From: Rhizomucor pusillus
Taxonomy: Eukaryota; Mucoromycota; Mucoromycetes; Mucorales; Lichtheimiaceae
NCBI GenBank assembly: GCA_900175165.2
Contig: FWWN02000612.1
Span: 1-64,000 of the forward strand
DNA length: 64,000 nt
Direction of reading: 5' to 3'
Shown: positions 47,768-60,149 of the stretch, one piece after another
How the letters are laid out: every line of letters starts with the position of its first letter
Position numbering within the stretch: the stretch's first letter is position 1
Notes under the pieces: model-generated
Seen by the model: only the letters and a program-made list of their open reading frames with translations
Database searches by the model: none
Told to the model about the DNA's origin: nothing
Position numbers and translations under genes: made by a program

Positions 47768-50700
47768 TTATTCAAAGCTTTCTTTGATGGGAGTGGCGAG
47801 AGGAGGCAACTCCTTTTCAGTATCGAACAGATCATCAATAGTGAAGCAGCCTTCCGTCATTGGCTCAGGATCGCTGGCAGGTTCACTTTGTGATTCCCTG
47901 AATGGTTCTTCAAACTGCAGTGCACATGTTTGTAAGCTGCATGTCTTCACGACTAGCTGCTCCTTTTGATACTTACTTCGTCGAAACCAAAGGATTGGTA
48001 AATATTAGAGAATGTCCTTCTGAATCGTGTTCTTGGTGTTGTTGGTGACATGCGGAGAGTATATGTTTTGGAATCATCTTGGGAGCTAGGGTCATATCTC
48101 GGCCGATGTGGCGAGTTTGCACTCTTCAAGAATGCCCCAACTCGTTTCATAGTACATTTACCATCGATAATGGAACGCTGGCACTTTGCGATAGCAGCGG
48201 CCGCAGCCTCGCCAATCTGCTTGGTCTTTGGCTTCGTTTGCAATTGTATCTCACGCTTTAACAAATGTTTTGGTAATTCACTGCGTATCGGAGCACGAGT
48301 TTTGCCTTTGTTTGTATCGAGCAACGTGGATCGTTTAGATTTCAGACTGGAAGGTTTGGGTGCCACTTTGCTGCTTTGATCACTTCGTGTCCTTGTTGAC
48401 TTGGATTTTGGCTTCGGTGCTGTCGTGGACGTTGGCGTAGGTAGATCGGGTTCAAGAAGATCCTCCCAATCGTCTTTGCATTTTTCATACATAAAATGTA
48501 TCCAGTCATCCGCCATGTTTGGTAAGCTGCAAAATTCGGTTATAAACTCCATTCAAATACAACTAGCAACGTAATTTACCTTTCTTCGAGAATTTCCAAG
48601 AATTTTACGATAGTCAGGTCGCAGGGATCTAGCAGTAAATCCTTACGATTCAACTCTAAAGTATCCAAATCTCGAAGGAAGTCTTCCGGCGAGTATATCG
48701 AGTCCCAAATAACCATCAGGTTGTAGTAGCAGCTGATTTGCATCTCGGGGTTCGTACTACTTCGATCCACTTCGCCTTCAGGTTCCTTGATGCTTTGTGA
48801 TTCTGGCAAGTTGCCTTGCTGCCTTTCGAAATGTACAAGGAAAAGGTATAATATAAGTTGGAGCTTTGCCCTATATCAACAAGTTAAAATACGTCGTTTC
48901 TTCACATCAAATCTGAAGACTTCTTACTCTCTGATTTGCAGGCATCGTAGAGCTCGAGTGTCGTAGTCTCGAATAATCTGTGACGCTTTAGAGCTCCATT
49001 GGTATTTCCATGTATCCAACCATTGCCCGAAATAGGGCTTTTCGACGTCCTTGAGTGTAGTTTCTGTCAGAGCTCCAGTTCTCCAAGCTTCGCTTATTGT
49101 TTCATCATGCTTTGTGCCGTGCTCCGACGAAAGGAGTGTCATCGATTTTAACATAGCAATTACATCTGGAACCTGGAATCATCATAGGTCAGCTACGTGA
49201 CATGGCAACAAATATTCAATTTTCACTTACATCAGCGATCTTATTTTCAGGGTCAAGCACATGTTCGACGAAATTGCGCATATGATTCACCGTGTCACTC
49301 AATAAATGCTAAAAGCAGATGTTCAGTTACTCTTCATATCTCGGCTTCAAAAAATAAATAACAACCTTTTGAGTATACAAGCTTTCGTAGTATAATGTCT
49401 GCATGGCGTCATACAACGCTTCAAGTGATACTGGGAGTCTGAAAGCGGGCTCTACGATCTCGGGTATTTCGATTGGCTGCGTAGAAGCCTGACTTTGTGA
49501 TTCTAACTGTAGAACATGCTGCATTGCCCGTGATCGTCTCCTATTCAAACAGTGAGAATAAGAAACTTTACAAAAAAAACTGTAGACAATTACCGCATGA
49601 GAACTTTCTTTATGGACTCTGGATCTTCCTTATATCGCACTCTTTTTGAAGGCGTATCCCTCGCTCGAGTTAATGCATCCAAATTCCGTTTCTTCCCATG
49701 AACTGCTGATTCCAGTAGAATGACAGGACGTGGTAACTCGCGCTGTGGTTCCTGAACCGGTGGCATCTCGTAGTTCTCGTCGGGTTCAAGGTGAATAATT
49801 TGTAGCACAGCGTTGTTTCCAGCCAGTGGATATAATATTGCATTTTGGATCCGGTCGTCTGTGTATTTGAGCTCTGCGCATCCAACAAGTAGTCTTTTGC
49901 CGAGCGTTTTTGTAACAGCTTTGAGATTACAGTCGTCTGTTTTTATGCTGAACACGGTATCTTCGAAAGTCACACCATGATCGTTGAGCCATCTCATCTT
50001 TATCTGGTCTCGTCGTATGTATTGTGTAACTCGAATTTCTTCCAAATCCTTTACAGGTGCTGGTATATCGTTTTGGCCATCTTTTTCCTTTTCTTTCGCG
50101 TGCACTTGAACAAGGATATTCAATGGAGCTAGCAAGAATCATCAGATCATACTCGTTTTGTATTTAATTTGGCAGAAAATCACTTACCATTACCAGTGGC
50201 GATTACCAGTTGTCCTTGCCATTCTAATGCAGGTTCTTTTGGCACTTCGAGTGTTGTTTGCACAGGCCTTTTGGTGCCCACTTTTCGAGTAACAAAACTA
50301 TCAAAGATAGCTAAAAAGGAAGTACCATATGCTGCCAAATCCTGTTGGAAAAATGGGAGATGGATATAGGCTCCTCCGATAGGCTTCAGAATGCTGTGAA
50401 GGCATTCATAAATGTAGCTGTATTCTTCCTGTAATGCAAGGTTCAGTCAGCTGTGGGAGTTACTCAAGTTGCAAACTTTTCATGGAACTTGCCATTATTT
50501 CATCGCACGGTGTAGAGTCAATAATGCTCAGAGATATACGGGATTCCATGAAATCATCCCAAAGCCATTTGTACAGATTATCGCGGATGAATTGCAGGTC
50601 GGCCACAGTGTTGATATTCCTATCTTTGGAAGGGCGACCGGTGTACACATGCAGTTCTTCGAATGTGTGTGGTATCGGTGTGATCAAGTATGTAAAATTC

Positions 50701-51140
50701 TTTATATCGATGGTATCTGGTAATGGACCTCCCAAAGGTTCGAAGCGACTAGGTGTTTCAGCCATAAGATCGTTGGCTTTCCAGCGGAATTCAGCAAGTG
50801 ATTGTATCAAAGTATCCTTGACGTTCGAGAATGTCGGCTTGCCCGTTGACTCTTGGGCAAGGTTTCCGTACAATGTTGCTTCTCGAAGGTCCGAGGTAAA
50901 CTGAGACACTGATTCTTGGTTGATCGGGTGGAATGGGTACGCTTTCATGTTGATGGAACTTCGATCGCTGCGAAAGAAACGGTAGCCCCACGTTGCTCGG
51001 CGATCAAAGCGTTTTATAAAGTACAACAAGATCCGTGCAACCAAAAGCTGTATCTGTTCAGCTGGCTGCAGCAGATCCACTATAAACACAATGTGTGGAG
51101 GAGATCGCTTAAGCTGCCCGTTCAGGGTGCCGCTGTCCAT
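47768..51140 (-). CDS. Sld3/Treslin-like replication initiation factor
   Basis: Nine exons (50493-51140, 50188-50428, 49594-50128, 49366-49540, 49231-49308, 49172-48928, 48870-48580, 48526-47977, 47914-47768), about 969 residues. Residues 1-210 resemble the N-terminal domain of animal Treslin/TICRR: PPHIVFIVDLLQPAEQ, WGYRFFRSDR, LIQSLAEFRWKANDL, FTYLITPIPHTFEELHVYTG and RISLSIIDSTP fall in the same order and spacing. Residues about 500-730 look like the Sld3-Treslin domain that binds Cdc45, including the hallmark helix LQIREAKLQLILYLF (about 637-651). A basic, disordered C-terminal part has LPKHLLKREIQLQ and a cluster of CDK-type sites, RMSPTTPRTRFRR (S898, T901), where Sld3/Treslin bind Dpb11/TopBP1 BRCT repeats after phosphorylation. 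The first intron needs a GC donor. The family call rests on motif order seen by eye. Confidence 0.72.
50429..50492 (-). other. GC-AG intron of the Sld3/Treslin-like gene
   Basis: 64-nt intron with donor ATG|GCAAGT and acceptor TTACAG, phase 0. GT alternatives within the next 30 nt give the wrong phase, while this reading joins ...TPCDEIM to EEYSYIYECLHSI. Confidence 0.7.
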
Positions 51141-51315
51141 GCTTTGCAATAACGAACGGAAAAAGGGAATGCAGCGCGTCCCTGACCGCGCTATGCGAAT
51201 TTAGTCGCAGAATTCGGGACATCCAGTCAATTATCGCCCAGCAGCAAGGATATGAACGCTATATAAATGCATATTGAAAATGCAGAGTAATGCTATGGAT
51301 TATGAATGGTTAAGG

Positions 51316-54035
51316 TTATCGAAAGTTGGTGTAATTTGGTGAGCATTCGATGTTTGATTGGAGGAATCTTTCCCAGTCGTCCCAAGATGGTGCATTAGGC
51401 ACATGCCACAGCGGAACGTCAGACGACAAGTCTGCCGTTTCGAACGTGCTGATATCGGTGGTAAGATTAAATGCATTGCTTACTTGATGTTCGTCGATTT
51501 GTGCCATATTCAGGTGCTGGGCAATCCCGAAATTGTCCAAAGTTGATGTTGCGTCTCCTGAAGGACAAGAAACGGTCTGGATGTTTTCTATTGAAGATTC
51601 CAGAATGTTGCCGTTAGTAGTGGTAGAATTCTTTGGCGGATTAGCGAGCTTTGCTATCAATTGATCCAGAATACGACAGAATCGTTGAATGCGGGCCGAC
51701 TTTGTTTGCCCTCCAAAGATATTGGCAAGACGTTTCAAATTCTGTAAACCTTGTTCTCGATGGCACGGGTTATTGCTATTTGCATTGAATACAAATACGG
51801 CCGAAGCCTGCAGGCACGAACTTGCACATAGCTTGTCAATTTGATGCAAATGCTCAAAGTCAATACAGTGCACTTACTATATCATGGTATTCAGAATCAT
51901 GCCAGGTCGAAGAGTAGTTGTCAGCGCTTCAAAGCAATCAATGACTTGGTTGGATGCGTTGGTACTAATTTCAAGAGAACGCGACGCGATGCTTGCAACA
52001 GCAGCTTCTGATTTTAGCTTGTGAACAATAAACGGTCGATGGATAAGTAAAAGCACGCAGTTGTACGAAATGTAGAGTATGGCTATTTCAAAAGCGATTT
52101 GAGAAAGTTTGTCTGCGAGTCAACGCTGCTCTTTCATACTTACATACGAAGGAAAATAGAATATCGTTTTGATATAGGTAGTTGTATTGTAGGCATGGAG
52201 GCAAATTATTCTTCCATTCATGCAACTCAGTTTCCAACCTTGTAGCCAATGCAAAATCGGGTGGCATTGACGTCTGTTTCTTTACCGAATAAAATCCTCT
52301 TAAAACTTGGTCAAGGATCTTTCCGAGTGCCACATGAGCACGAAAAACATGGTATATTTTCCTTTGGGTGGCTGCCTCCTCTCTAGCCTGAAGTAGTAAA
52401 GGTGGTGTATTGGCGTCGTCTACCGTGTTATATGGCGACTCGAGTTCAGTCAGCGAAGGGAGTTCCACGTCAAAATCGTCGTCGGATATTGTTGGCGGCC
52501 TACCCAAGTCTGCTGCAACCTACAAAGGGCTAGTCAGGACAGGCTTGAACGAACGCACAATTTCGTTTCTTCCATTTACCCATTTATCTATAATGACAAC
52601 GCCGTACCAAATCCGTCTTCGGAGCTCTATCTCGTATTTGGGTAGAGACCATCGTGACGAGTTCCGATGTAGACCTAGATCTTGTGCCTAATAATGCTAT
52701 CAATCAATAGAGCGCTTTCTTCTATCGAATGAAAGGAATCTTACCATCCGAATGGCCTTATTACCAGACCAACGTGCGTCACTGTTAGAGTTCCTGTTTC
52801 ATTTTAAAGGTACCAGCTTACCAAGCCTGTAATGAACCTTCTTTTATATAAGACGCATATCCAAAGTCGGCCTTTTTTCATCAACTTACCAATGCGTTGT
52901 AGCGACTTCTTCATCCTCATTTTTCTCAATGAACATCGTAAGGACTATCAATGCCTGGAGGGTGCTTATCCTGGACCGTTTGTGTGCGAGTCCGACTACT
53001 TTCATTGACTCTTCGCAAAGAGTATGCTTCAAGACGCTCATCTCTTGCTTTCTGATAAGTGTTCCAATAGGCAGTTGGAAATCTTCAGCAGGCAAAGTTC
53101 TGATAGCAGCGGAAACCATTGCACATAAAAGAAAATGATCTGGTGGATGAGGATTGGCATAATAATACTGCTCCAAGAACGCCACCTTGTTGACGGCGCA
53201 GTTGTATGGATGAATATAGAAAAAGTAGCTACGCATGATTGAGAAGATGATACATAGAATCTGCTGCTATCATCACTTACAGTTCAATCAAATAATCCGC
53301 AAACTCCACGGTCATTTCTGGAAAAATTTCGAACAATGTGCTTCGGTCGTAGTCAGTAGACTGGTTTGACTCGATGCGTTCTTCTGATCTGATAATAATG
53401 TGTTCCTCCTCGTCATCGTTAAGTTTCTCCATAATCCACGTGGGGGATTCTTCAAATCGAAGTCGTCGTTTATGCTGGAACACGTCAGGGTCCAGTAAAT
53501 GTATTCCGGCGCTGTTGCCGATGTATTTGGTCCGCTCGTAGTCTGTCAGCGATAAAGCATCCAGTTGCTGTGACAATTCTTCGGATTCTATCGAGTCTTT
53601 AACTGGGCATCCGAATGCGAATGCGCTGTGCGGCTCAATTTCATTCGAGTCTGAAATTCGAGTGTTGTATTTTGCCAAAAGTGCCTCCATCTTGATTAAT
53701 CGATCTTCAAGCTCTTGGACATATCTGACATTGAGTACAGTTCTTTTTAGACAGCAATATCCAATTGACGACTTCACTGAGCAATACCTTTGGCTGACCG
53801 GTCCACGTCTCTTTGGCTCTTGGGATATTCGGCACTCTTTCTTACTAGCTCGACATTTGCTGCATGGCATGGAAATCTCTACATCGCAGCGAATCTTCCT
53901 TTTCCGACAGTGATCACAGCTTTTGCTGGCACGAGCTCGTTTCGTTTTTGAAACTTCCGTTCCTGGTGCTGCTTTTGCTGACGGAAGGGATATTGTAGAT
54001 TGCAAAGGCCTGTCTGGTACACCTGCACCATTCAT
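51316..54035 (-). CDS. Zn2Cys6 fungal transcription factor
   Basis: About 775 residues in eight exons. The N-terminal binuclear zinc cluster is complete: CDHCRKRKIRC, then DVEISMP, then CSKCRASKKEC, giving C-x2-C-x6-C-x7-C-x2-C-x6-C, preceded by a basic KTKRARASKS. A short coiled coil (YVQELEDRLIKMEALLAKY) follows, as expected for dimerisation. The fungal-specific transcription factor middle homology region runs from YFFYIHPYNCAVNKVAFLEQ through DARWSGNKAIRMAQDLGLHR, RRRIWYGVVIIDKW and GRPPTISDDDFDVELPS. The C-terminal part is Ser/Thr/Asn-rich and acidic, a possible activation region. Two introns needed care: the one after ...ATTH skips about 100 nt, and the last uses an acceptor GCAAG. I took the ATG at 54035; a frame continuing upstream to about 54170 has no ATG. 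Target genes are unknown. Confidence 0.88.
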
Positions 54036-54714
54036 TTTCAAGATGTTATTCTGTCTTTTGCGGCGCTTTTGTCTCCTATTGAATGTATTGCCTATCTTCG
54101 ACCAGTCAAAATACCCATTGGTTCTATACACGAAATCTCTGAAACCATTTTTCCTTTCCTATCCGTGAACGAAAGCCGAAGTCAGAATGGCATTTTGAGT
54201 AAACGAAGCGACCTACGTACATTTTGGTCTTTGTAGAATCTTAAGCAATGCTACATAATGAATATCAGGTAGACATATCCTCTGCATCTATAAAATCAGT
54301 CGCAACCAATACATGCGATATTTTACATTTTTCCTACGAAGAAGCCTTGGTACAAAACCTTTTTTTCATCTGCTATAAACAGCATAGTATGATATTAGCG
54401 AGTCAGGGAAAACAGGAAGTTCACCAGTGTCCAGAGGGAAGAGTCAAATTCCAGCATTTCCCTCATCCACTCATCCACTCATCCACGCAACCAACCAGAC
54501 CGCGGAGTTTACGTCACTGCGAGCACTTTGAACTCTGCTGCTGGACGGCGCTTTCAGCTCCAGAGAAAAGTTCAGTTCTGGTGGAAAGAGCGGTACGTGT
54601 ACAAAAAAAGAGGATACGGCCTCTAGTTTGCCACAGTTTCGTCCTTCTTTTGTGAGCTGTTACTTACTACAATGCTGTACAGCCTCTCTAGAATTATTCC
54701 AGCGATCGTCCACA
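54036..54714. other. Divergent promoter region
   Basis: About 680 bp shared by the Zn2Cys6 regulator (minus) and the SWI/SNF ATPase (plus). Contains four tandem CATCCACT-like units near 54465-54490. No gene seen, although a 5' non-coding exon of either gene is possible. Confidence 0.55.
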
Positions 54715-55012
54715 ATGAGCCAAGCATCGGCTTCATCGTCCTCGTCACCTACACCTTCCGGCAGTGCGCCGCCTACCTCTAATTCGGCTGGAAACACTGC
54801 GCAGGTATGTAAGAGGCTCTGATTTGACGATTTAAACGACGTTGACCAACATTGCGTAATAGCCTGGATCTAACGTAGATCTGTCACAGCCAGCCAACCT
54901 GCTTCGGTTACTGCAGCAACATGCTAAGCAGAAACAATCAGGACTTCCTCAGCCTTCACCTGATGTACAACAGCAACAGTTACAATTGTTGCTACAACAG
55001 CATTTGCTACAA

Positions 55013-55044
<32 letters not shown>

Positions 55045-58000
55045 ACGGCAAGGCACACCTTCGGGTACGTAGCAAAGACAAGAGTCAATGATGACTTACT
55101 AACCAAACTGTCCTCACAGGCGCCGGTTCGGCAGCTTCTACACCGCAGGCAGGCGGCAACCCCAACGCCTTAAATGCTCTTAGCACTTTACACTATCAGA
55201 TGCTAGCATACAGTCTTCTATCAAAGAATTTGGGCGTTCCACCTCCAGGTGCACCGCAGGCCAATGAGCCACCACCGCCAATAGAAGAACAGCGAAGAGC
55301 ATTGGGAGAAAAACTCGTTGAAGCCATTTATCAACAAGAACAAGATTATAGAGCGATGGTGGCAGCTAAAGCACCAGAAACGAAATTGGACGAGCATCTA
55401 TCTTTTCTGGATTTGCTCAACAGCCGTCGCTCTCATGCACATGCATCACGCCAACAGAAACTGCTGCTGCCTGACAGACCGCCAGCTGGCTTGGCACCTG
55501 AAACAATTCGTATGGAAAGAGAGCGGCGAATCGAAAACCGTGCAAAGCAGCGCCTTGAGGAATTGGAGAATATTGTAGATACTGAGAATTTCAACGAAGA
55601 TGACTCGAGCGAACCAAAGAAACTCGGCGTACTTTTGAATGAGCGATATCACGAAACTGTCAGATCGGCGTCTGTTGGGCGACTTCAGGAAATCATTCAG
55701 CTGAAATCACTGCGTCTTCGGCAAAAGCAAGCAAAGGTTGGTACGCATGAAATAATTCTGCCGACTGTATTCGCTAAGTTTATTTTTTCTTTATTAAAAG
55801 CTTCGAGAAGAAGTAATTCTTGGATGGGATGAGGCAAACAGAATAGCAACATCTGTGGACAAGGTATCTTACCAAAAATTGATGAAACAAACACTGCGAG
55901 AGGCAAAGAAGACAGAGAAGCTTGAACGTCAACAACGCTTGGATAAAGAAAAGAAAGAAAAGCAACGACACACAAACTACATGCAGACCATCTGCAACCA
56001 CGGTCGAGATCTTGTTGCATTCCAAAAAGCTCAGCAAACGAAGATGGGAAAACTTGGCAAAGCAGTACTACAATATCATGCTCACATTGAACGAGAAGAG
56101 CAGCGACGTCAGGATAAGAGATCAAAGGAGCGTATCAAAGCGTTGCGTAACGACGACGAAGAAGCATATTTGAAGCTGATCGATGAGGCAAAGGATACCC
56201 GGTTAACTCTACTGCTGAAGCAAACCGGTGCCTATCTTGAATCGTTGACGCGTGCCGTCGTTGATCAACAAAATGACCCTGTACATCGATTACAAGAGAA
56301 CGATGCAGACAGCTTCGTGCCTCACGAAGAGGACGAAGAATCAATGCTTACGGTAAGATATAAGCTGGTATTCATGATATCCTCTGCAATTGACTTAGTA
56401 ACCTGCGAATAGGACTCTTCTGGCAACAAGATCGATTATTTCCGTATGGCTCATAGAATACAGGAGAAAGTTTCGCAACCTAGCATATTGAGCGGAGGCA
56501 CATTGAAGGAATACCAGGTGTATATATATTGTTTACTCGTCTGCCGATCCTCGTTACTAACTTGTGGCTATAGATCAAAGGTCTTCAGTGGATGGTATCT
56601 TTGTACAATAACCGTCTGAATGGAATTCTTGCCGACGAAATGGGTCTCGGAAAGACCATCCAAACAATCAGCTTAATATCGTATCTCATTGAAAACAAAC
56701 ACCAAAACGGACCATACCTCATTATTGTACCGCTTTCGTAAGTACATTAAGGAACATATAGTGGCAAGGGAGTACTGACGAATTGTGTAGCACGATCACA
56801 AATTGGGTTCTGGAATTTGACAAATGGGCACCCAGCATAACAAAGATTGTATATAAAGGTGCACCAAGTGTTCGCAAAGAAATACAAAAAAAGCAAATCA
56901 AGCACAAAGACTTCCAAGTCTTAATAACGACATTCGATTATATCATCAAAGACCGGCCTGTCTTATCAAAGATCAAATGGATGTATATGATAATTGACGA
57001 AGGTCATCGAATGAAGAATACCCAATCCAAGCTGACTACCGTACTGCGCCAGTACTACTCTTCTCGATATCGTTTAATCCTTACCGGCACGCCGCTACAG
57101 GTAAATTTTCAATGGCTATTAATAATAAGATGTAGGGAGCCTAACGTCATTTAAAAGAACAACCTCCCGGAACTGTGGGCTCTACTGAATTTCATTTTGC
57201 CCAAGATTTTCAACAGTGTCAAAAGCTTCGAAGAATGGTTCAATACTCCATTTTCGAACCAAGGCGTGCAAGACAAAGTAGAGTTGAACGAAGAAGAGCA
57301 ACTGCTCATTATCAAGCGTCTGCATAAGGTTTGTGTTACTGAATATAGTATATGAGCCGCTTAGCTAACATGTTTTTTAAGGTCTTGCGTCCTTTCTTGC
57401 TTCGAAGACTGAAGAAGGATGTAGAAGCTGACTTACCGGACAAGGTGGAGCGCGTCGTGAAATGCAAAATGTCTGCTTTGCAAGCTCGTCTGTATACACA
57501 AATGAAACGGGACGGTGTTCTCTTTGCTGGCGATTCTAGCATCGGCCGCACGAGTATCAAAGGCCTTAACAACACTATTATGCAGCTTCGGAAAATTTGC
57601 AATCACCCCTTCGTGTTTGAAGAAGTTGAACGCTCGGTCAATCCTTACAAGGCCTCCAATGAACTCCTTTACCGAACATCGGGCAAATTCGAGTTACTTG
57701 ATCGAATCTTGCCCAAGCTGCGAGCGACTGGACATAGGGTAAGTAAAACCAGAGGCCATGGCTACACAGTATGGTGAGCTGATTAAATTGATAGGTTTTG
57801 ATATTTTTCCAAATGACACAAATTATGGATATCATGGAAGATTTTTGTATATATCGCGGCTACAATCATTTGAGACTTGACGGCTCAACCAAATCCGATG
57901 ATCGATCAAGGCTTTTGGAAATATTCAACGCACCCGATTCACCGTATTTTGTTTTCCTCCTCAGTACAAGAGCTGGAGGCCTGGGTCTCAATCTTCAGAC

Positions 58001-58753
58001 AGCTGATACCGTCATTATCTTTGACTCTGACTGGTACGTAAACATACAGAATACAAAAACAGTGACGGTGTACTGAATTCGGAATCTAGGAACCCACACC
58101 AGGATCTTCAGGCTCAGGACCGTGCTCATCGTATTGGCCAAACAAAAGAAGTCAGAATTTTCCGGCTAATCACAGAGAATTCGATTGAAGACAAAATTCT
58201 TGCACGAGCTCAATACAAGCTAGATATTGATGGAAAAGTCATCCAAGCCGGCAAATTTGATCAGAGCAGTACCGAAAAGGACCGAGAAGCATTCTTGAGG
58301 TCATTACTCGAAGACAAGAGCGACGAGGCAGATGACAATGAAGAAAATGACGAATTAGATGACGAGGAACTGAACCTTATGCTGAAGCGGTCCGACCAGG
58401 AATATGCAACTTTTACAAAGATCGATTTGGAGCGCCAGCGAGCAACAGCAGAGGAATGGCGACGCCGATACGGTGACAATCATCCACCGGATGCTAAACC
58501 AGAACGCCTCATGCAAGAATGGGAATTACCGGATATATATCGGTATGATCACGTAGCGGCGTATCAATATGAGCAGGATGCTTTGAATTTCGGGCGTGGT
58601 CAACGTGTACGTGAGGCTATCCGTTACGACGATGGAATGACAGAAGGACAATGGCTTCGACAGCTGGAGCGGGAGGCATCATCGCCGGCGGGAAAACGGA
58701 GCGCTAGTCCTCAAGGAGATTACAGGTTTAAAAAGAAAGCCCGGAACTATTAG
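54715..58753 (+). CDS. SWI/SNF-RSC class chromatin remodelling ATPase
   Basis: Eleven exons, 1,156 residues. Ser/Pro and poly-Gln N-terminus (a run of about 14 Gln in exon 2), then an HSA domain ([20 protein letters not shown] ...) that binds actin-related proteins. The Snf2 helicase core has LKEYQIKGLQWM, Walker [23 protein letters not shown] (DEGH box), [20 protein letters not shown], and the second lobe [14 protein letters not shown] segment, [12 protein letters not shown] and [18 protein letters not shown] SnAC region follows ([20 protein letters not shown]). This places it in the Snf2/Sth1/Brahma subfamily. It slides or ejects nucleosomes using ATP. The protein stops about 35 residues after [15 protein letters not shown], with no C-terminal bromodomain, unlike yeast Snf2 and Sth1. 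No QLQ domain is obvious either. Confidence 0.95.
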
Positions 58754-58987
58754 AGCAACAAAGCGAGCGAACGCAGTACTCCGTCGACTTCCCCCCCCCC
58801 AACCTCCCCCATTAACAAACAAGAAGAAAAAAATAAAAACATGTCTTGTTGCATGCATCTCCCGAGCGAATCACAATTTGCTTTTTAAGCTCATGATATA
58901 TACGCTTGGTGGTTCGAGCATGAAAATGAAATGACTCCCTCTTTTCTTCCGTTCCTTTTCTGAAGATACATATTAAACAACGACACA

Positions 58988-59332
58988 ATGCCGACAAGCT
59001 TACCAGAGTACGAATCGACTACTATATTTTCGGATAAGCTTGACTTCGCAGCCTGGCCGAGTAGCTACAATAGACCGACACGTCGGATAGACTTGGCTCA
59101 GTTGTACACGGATACATTGATAGCGGCTCAGCAGCATCGACAGCGCGAGAAGAGTCAACTAGAGAAGCCTCCTCTCTGTATTTCGACTGATGTTCACCAG
59201 CGAGAGCAAACGCACTCTGAACCACCATCGCCTACCGAAAGCACGGCTTGTTTGCTACCAGAATCGAATTCTTCGCCTTCAAAATTTTCGTTCAAGTTGC
59301 CAACTTGGAAGTTACCTAAAAAGGGACGCTAA
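58988..59332 (+). CDS. Hypothetical small protein, 114 residues
   Basis: Single-exon frame starting MPTSLPEYESTTIFSDKLDF with an A-rich context before the ATG. It is Ser/Pro/Thr/Glu-rich and mostly disordered, with a helical stretch (LAQLYTDTLIAAQQHRQREK) and a basic, aromatic C-terminus (KFSFKLPTWKLPKKGR) that could bind membrane or nucleic acid. I do not recognise it. Gene reality is supported by codon periodicity and its position 235 bp after the ATPase gene on the same strand, but not by homology. Confidence 0.5.
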   Translation: MPTSLPEYESTTIFSDKLDFAAWPSSYNRPTRRIDLAQLYTDTLIAAQQHRQREKSQLEKPPLCISTDVHQREQTHSEPPSPTESTACLLPESNSSPSKFSFKLPTWKLPKKGR

Positions 59333-60149
59333 ATGTAACGCGACTCTTGTTGCTTTACAGTAGAGAGTGACATTTTGCGTTCGCATGGCATACGGTAGCT
59401 AAATGGATAGGCAGGAAGATATCATTTGTAAATTTGCTGATAAATTGTTTTGCATTTTGCGTATTAACCATTTGCTTGTCTTTATTTGTAAAATGGTAGG
59501 TTACTGCTGTCCGTAGACAAGTTCTGGTTTCTCATGTATTAATTTCGTTGGTTGACACTGCATACATTATACGAGTGGTGCCTGCATGGACAACGAATAT
59601 GAAATCGGGTGCAGCAAATTAAGGACCGTTATCCTTATTTCCTTCGTTGCATTGTAATTAGCAGGAACAACAAAAGGGATTTAACAATGATATTATACAC
59701 TTTGAAAGCAAGTGCGCTTATACACGCCCAGGAACGAGCAAAGCCCTTGGTCACTGTTTGCATCACCTTAATAGCGTGAGTGGCTACGTACATATAAAAA
59801 GCGAGTAGTAGAATCTGGGGCTGGGTGCAGAACCAAGCAAACACAGCACACACGCGACCAGGTACAAAGCCCGGAAGCAAACCTTCTCTCTCTCTCTTTG
59901 TTGCGCGCATTTTAGCTCAATGAAACACAGTGACCCCTTTGAATGATGATGATAATTGAAAGAACAAGGCGGGCTGGATTTGGAACAAGTCTCGAAAAGG
60001 CAATCGCAAAACAAGCTTTGGGTTTCCCACTTTTAGGACCGAAAGAAAACAAGTTTTCTTATTTTCTTTCTTTCACAGAAAGCTTTCCCCCTTTTTCTTC
60101 CTTTCTTTCTTCTATTCTTGCTGTTATCTTTTTTCAAGAGGATAAGACA
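59333..60149. other. Intergenic interval
   Basis: About 820 bp between + strand genes. A minus-strand frame at 59635-59910 has hydrophobic stretches but no family features. The T- and TTTC-rich block before 60150 looks like the leader of the next gene. Confidence 0.5.

Noticed and set aside
49327..49365. VVIYFLKPRYEE extension of an Sld3/Treslin exon
   Set aside because: It is intron read-through: the donor AAG|GTTGTT and the acceptor CTTTTAG give a 57-nt intron joining LYTQK to HLLSDTV in phase 0.
58905..58925. GGTTCGAGC resembling a tRNA B box
   Set aside because: No matching A box, cloverleaf or terminator around it.
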